Positions 63,505 through 64,000 of a stretch of 64,000 bases of DNA are shown piece by piece (within the stretch, counting starts at the first letter, position 1; each line of letters opens with the position of its first letter). Location: NCBI RefSeq assembly GCF_002257645.1, contig NZ_NQMO01000002.1, forward strand, positions 124,001-188,000. Reading direction: 5' to 3'. Source of the stretch: Paenibacillus sp. XY044. GTDB taxonomy: Bacteria; Bacillota; Bacilli; Paenibacillales; Paenibacillaceae. Under the pieces are notes generated by a model that did no database searches, was not told the origin of the DNA, and saw nothing but the letters and a program-made list of their open reading frames with translations. The position numbers were made by a program, and so were the translations under genes.

Positions 63505-64000
63505 ATGAGCGGACAACGCAAAAGTATGCTGTCTGGCGGCATTGCCAAACAGGCGCTGAAAGACAGCTTTATGAAACTGAATCCGGCCGTAATGATGAAA
63601 AATCCGGTCATGTTCGTCGTGGAGGTCGGCACCTTCGTGGTGCTGCTGATGGTTCTTTTCCCCTCGTATTTTCATACCGAGGGACGGATAGGGTTTAATC
63701 TGACCGTCTTCCTGATATTGCTCTTCACGGTACTGTTCGCGAATTTCGCGGAGGCGCTGGCGGAAGGCAGGGGCAAGGCCCAGGCCGATACGCTCAAGAA
63801 GAGTAAAAAAGAAACGACCGCGAACAAAATTGTGGGCAGCGAAATCAAAGTCGTCAGCTCGACCGAGCTGCGCAAAGGCGACGTCGTCATCGTTTCTCAA
63901 GGCGAAATGATCCCGGGGGACGGGGAAGTCATCGAAGGCCTCGCATCGGTGGACGAATCGGCGATTACCGGCGAATCGGCACCCGTGATCAAAGAAGCCG
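63505..64000 (+). CDS. kdpB: Potassium-transporting ATPase subunit KdpB, N-terminal part
   Basis: The first 165 codons of KdpB, cut by the window end. Seen are [24 protein letters not shown], two membrane helices ([47 protein letters not shown]) and the actuator loop [16 protein letters not shown] with [12 protein letters not shown]. KdpB is the P-type ATPase that drives K+ uptake. AGAGGTGGAGC precedes the ATG, 16 bases after kdpA. Confidence 0.97.
   Translation, partial: MSGQRKSMLSGGIAKQALKDSFMKLNPAVMMKNPVMFVVEVGTFVVLLMVLFPSYFHTEGRIGFNLTVFLILLFTVLFANFAEALAEGRGKAQADTLKKSKKETTANKIVGSEIKVVSSTELRKGDVVIVSQGEMIPGDGEVIEGLASVDESAITGESAPVIKEA

Overview
The window looks like a chromosomal segment of a Paenibacillus-type, spore-forming Firmicute. 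The pointers are AGGAGG-type ribosome binding sites, sigma-A promoters, frequent TTG/GTG starts, a CIRCE element, a tyrosine T-box leader, c-di-AMP (ydaO) riboswitches, spore genes (tlp, cmpA, a DUF3231 protein, a YheC/D-like protein, collagen-like and DUF4183 proteins) and the Bacillus-like order ydcC-alr-ndoAI-ndoA. Species cannot be given from sequence reading alone. No prophage, insertion sequence, CRISPR array or defence island was recognised.

Layout. 1-6.0 kb: start of an ABC-F gene (minus), then folate and molybdopterin genes (5-formyl-THF cyclo-ligase, moaC, moaB/mog), tatA-tatC and groES-groEL. 6.1-12.5 kb: a MarR gene divergent from an ABC exporter across a perfect 15-bp inverted repeat, then a GppA/Ppx-family gene and ppk. 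12.5-15.4 kb: spore-surface-like and small membrane genes plus two decayed genes. 15.4-17.5 kb: SDR gene divergent from an AraC regulator. 17.6-21.2 kb: a persulfide/sulfur operon (TusA-rhodanese, DsrE, rhodanese-MBL, TauE exporter) with cstR behind it and matching CstR-type operators. 21.2-28.4 kb: T-box-tyrS, a DUF3231 gene, an esterase, an ATP-grasp/NlpC-P60 fusion, a VOC protein and a UbiA prenyltransferase. 29.3-33.2 kb: opuAA-AB-AC divergent from gbsR.

33.3-46.9 kb: class Ic aminotransferase, TetR-DUF4188 pair, YkoP-like gene, ydcC-like lipoprotein gene-alr-ndoAI-ndoA, GH36 alpha-galactosidase, tex, and a CGNR regulator divergent from a DinB-like gene. 47-49.7 kb: cmpA, a SprT-like gene, five tRNA genes (Asn, Ser, Glu, Lys, Leu) and tlp. 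49.8-60.2 kb: ThuA-SDR-SDR operon, SLH-amidase, AraC regulator, MarR-MFS operon, PAS protein, small HTH protein, an orphan ureF-like gene preceded by two GlnR/TnrA-type boxes, a second tRNA-Leu(GAG) and a glutathione peroxidase. 60.5-64 kb: two tandem c-di-AMP riboswitches followed by a small Rossmann-like gene, a 35-residue membrane ORF, kdpF, kdpA and the start of kdpB.

The parts most worth follow-up are the kdp leader with its two upstream accessory genes, the orphan ureF with GlnR/TnrA-type boxes, the symmetric palindromes between the CGNR and DinB genes, the ATP-grasp/NlpC-P60 fusion with a coupled leader ORF, and several tiny or decayed genes. All identifications come from reading motifs; no database search was run.
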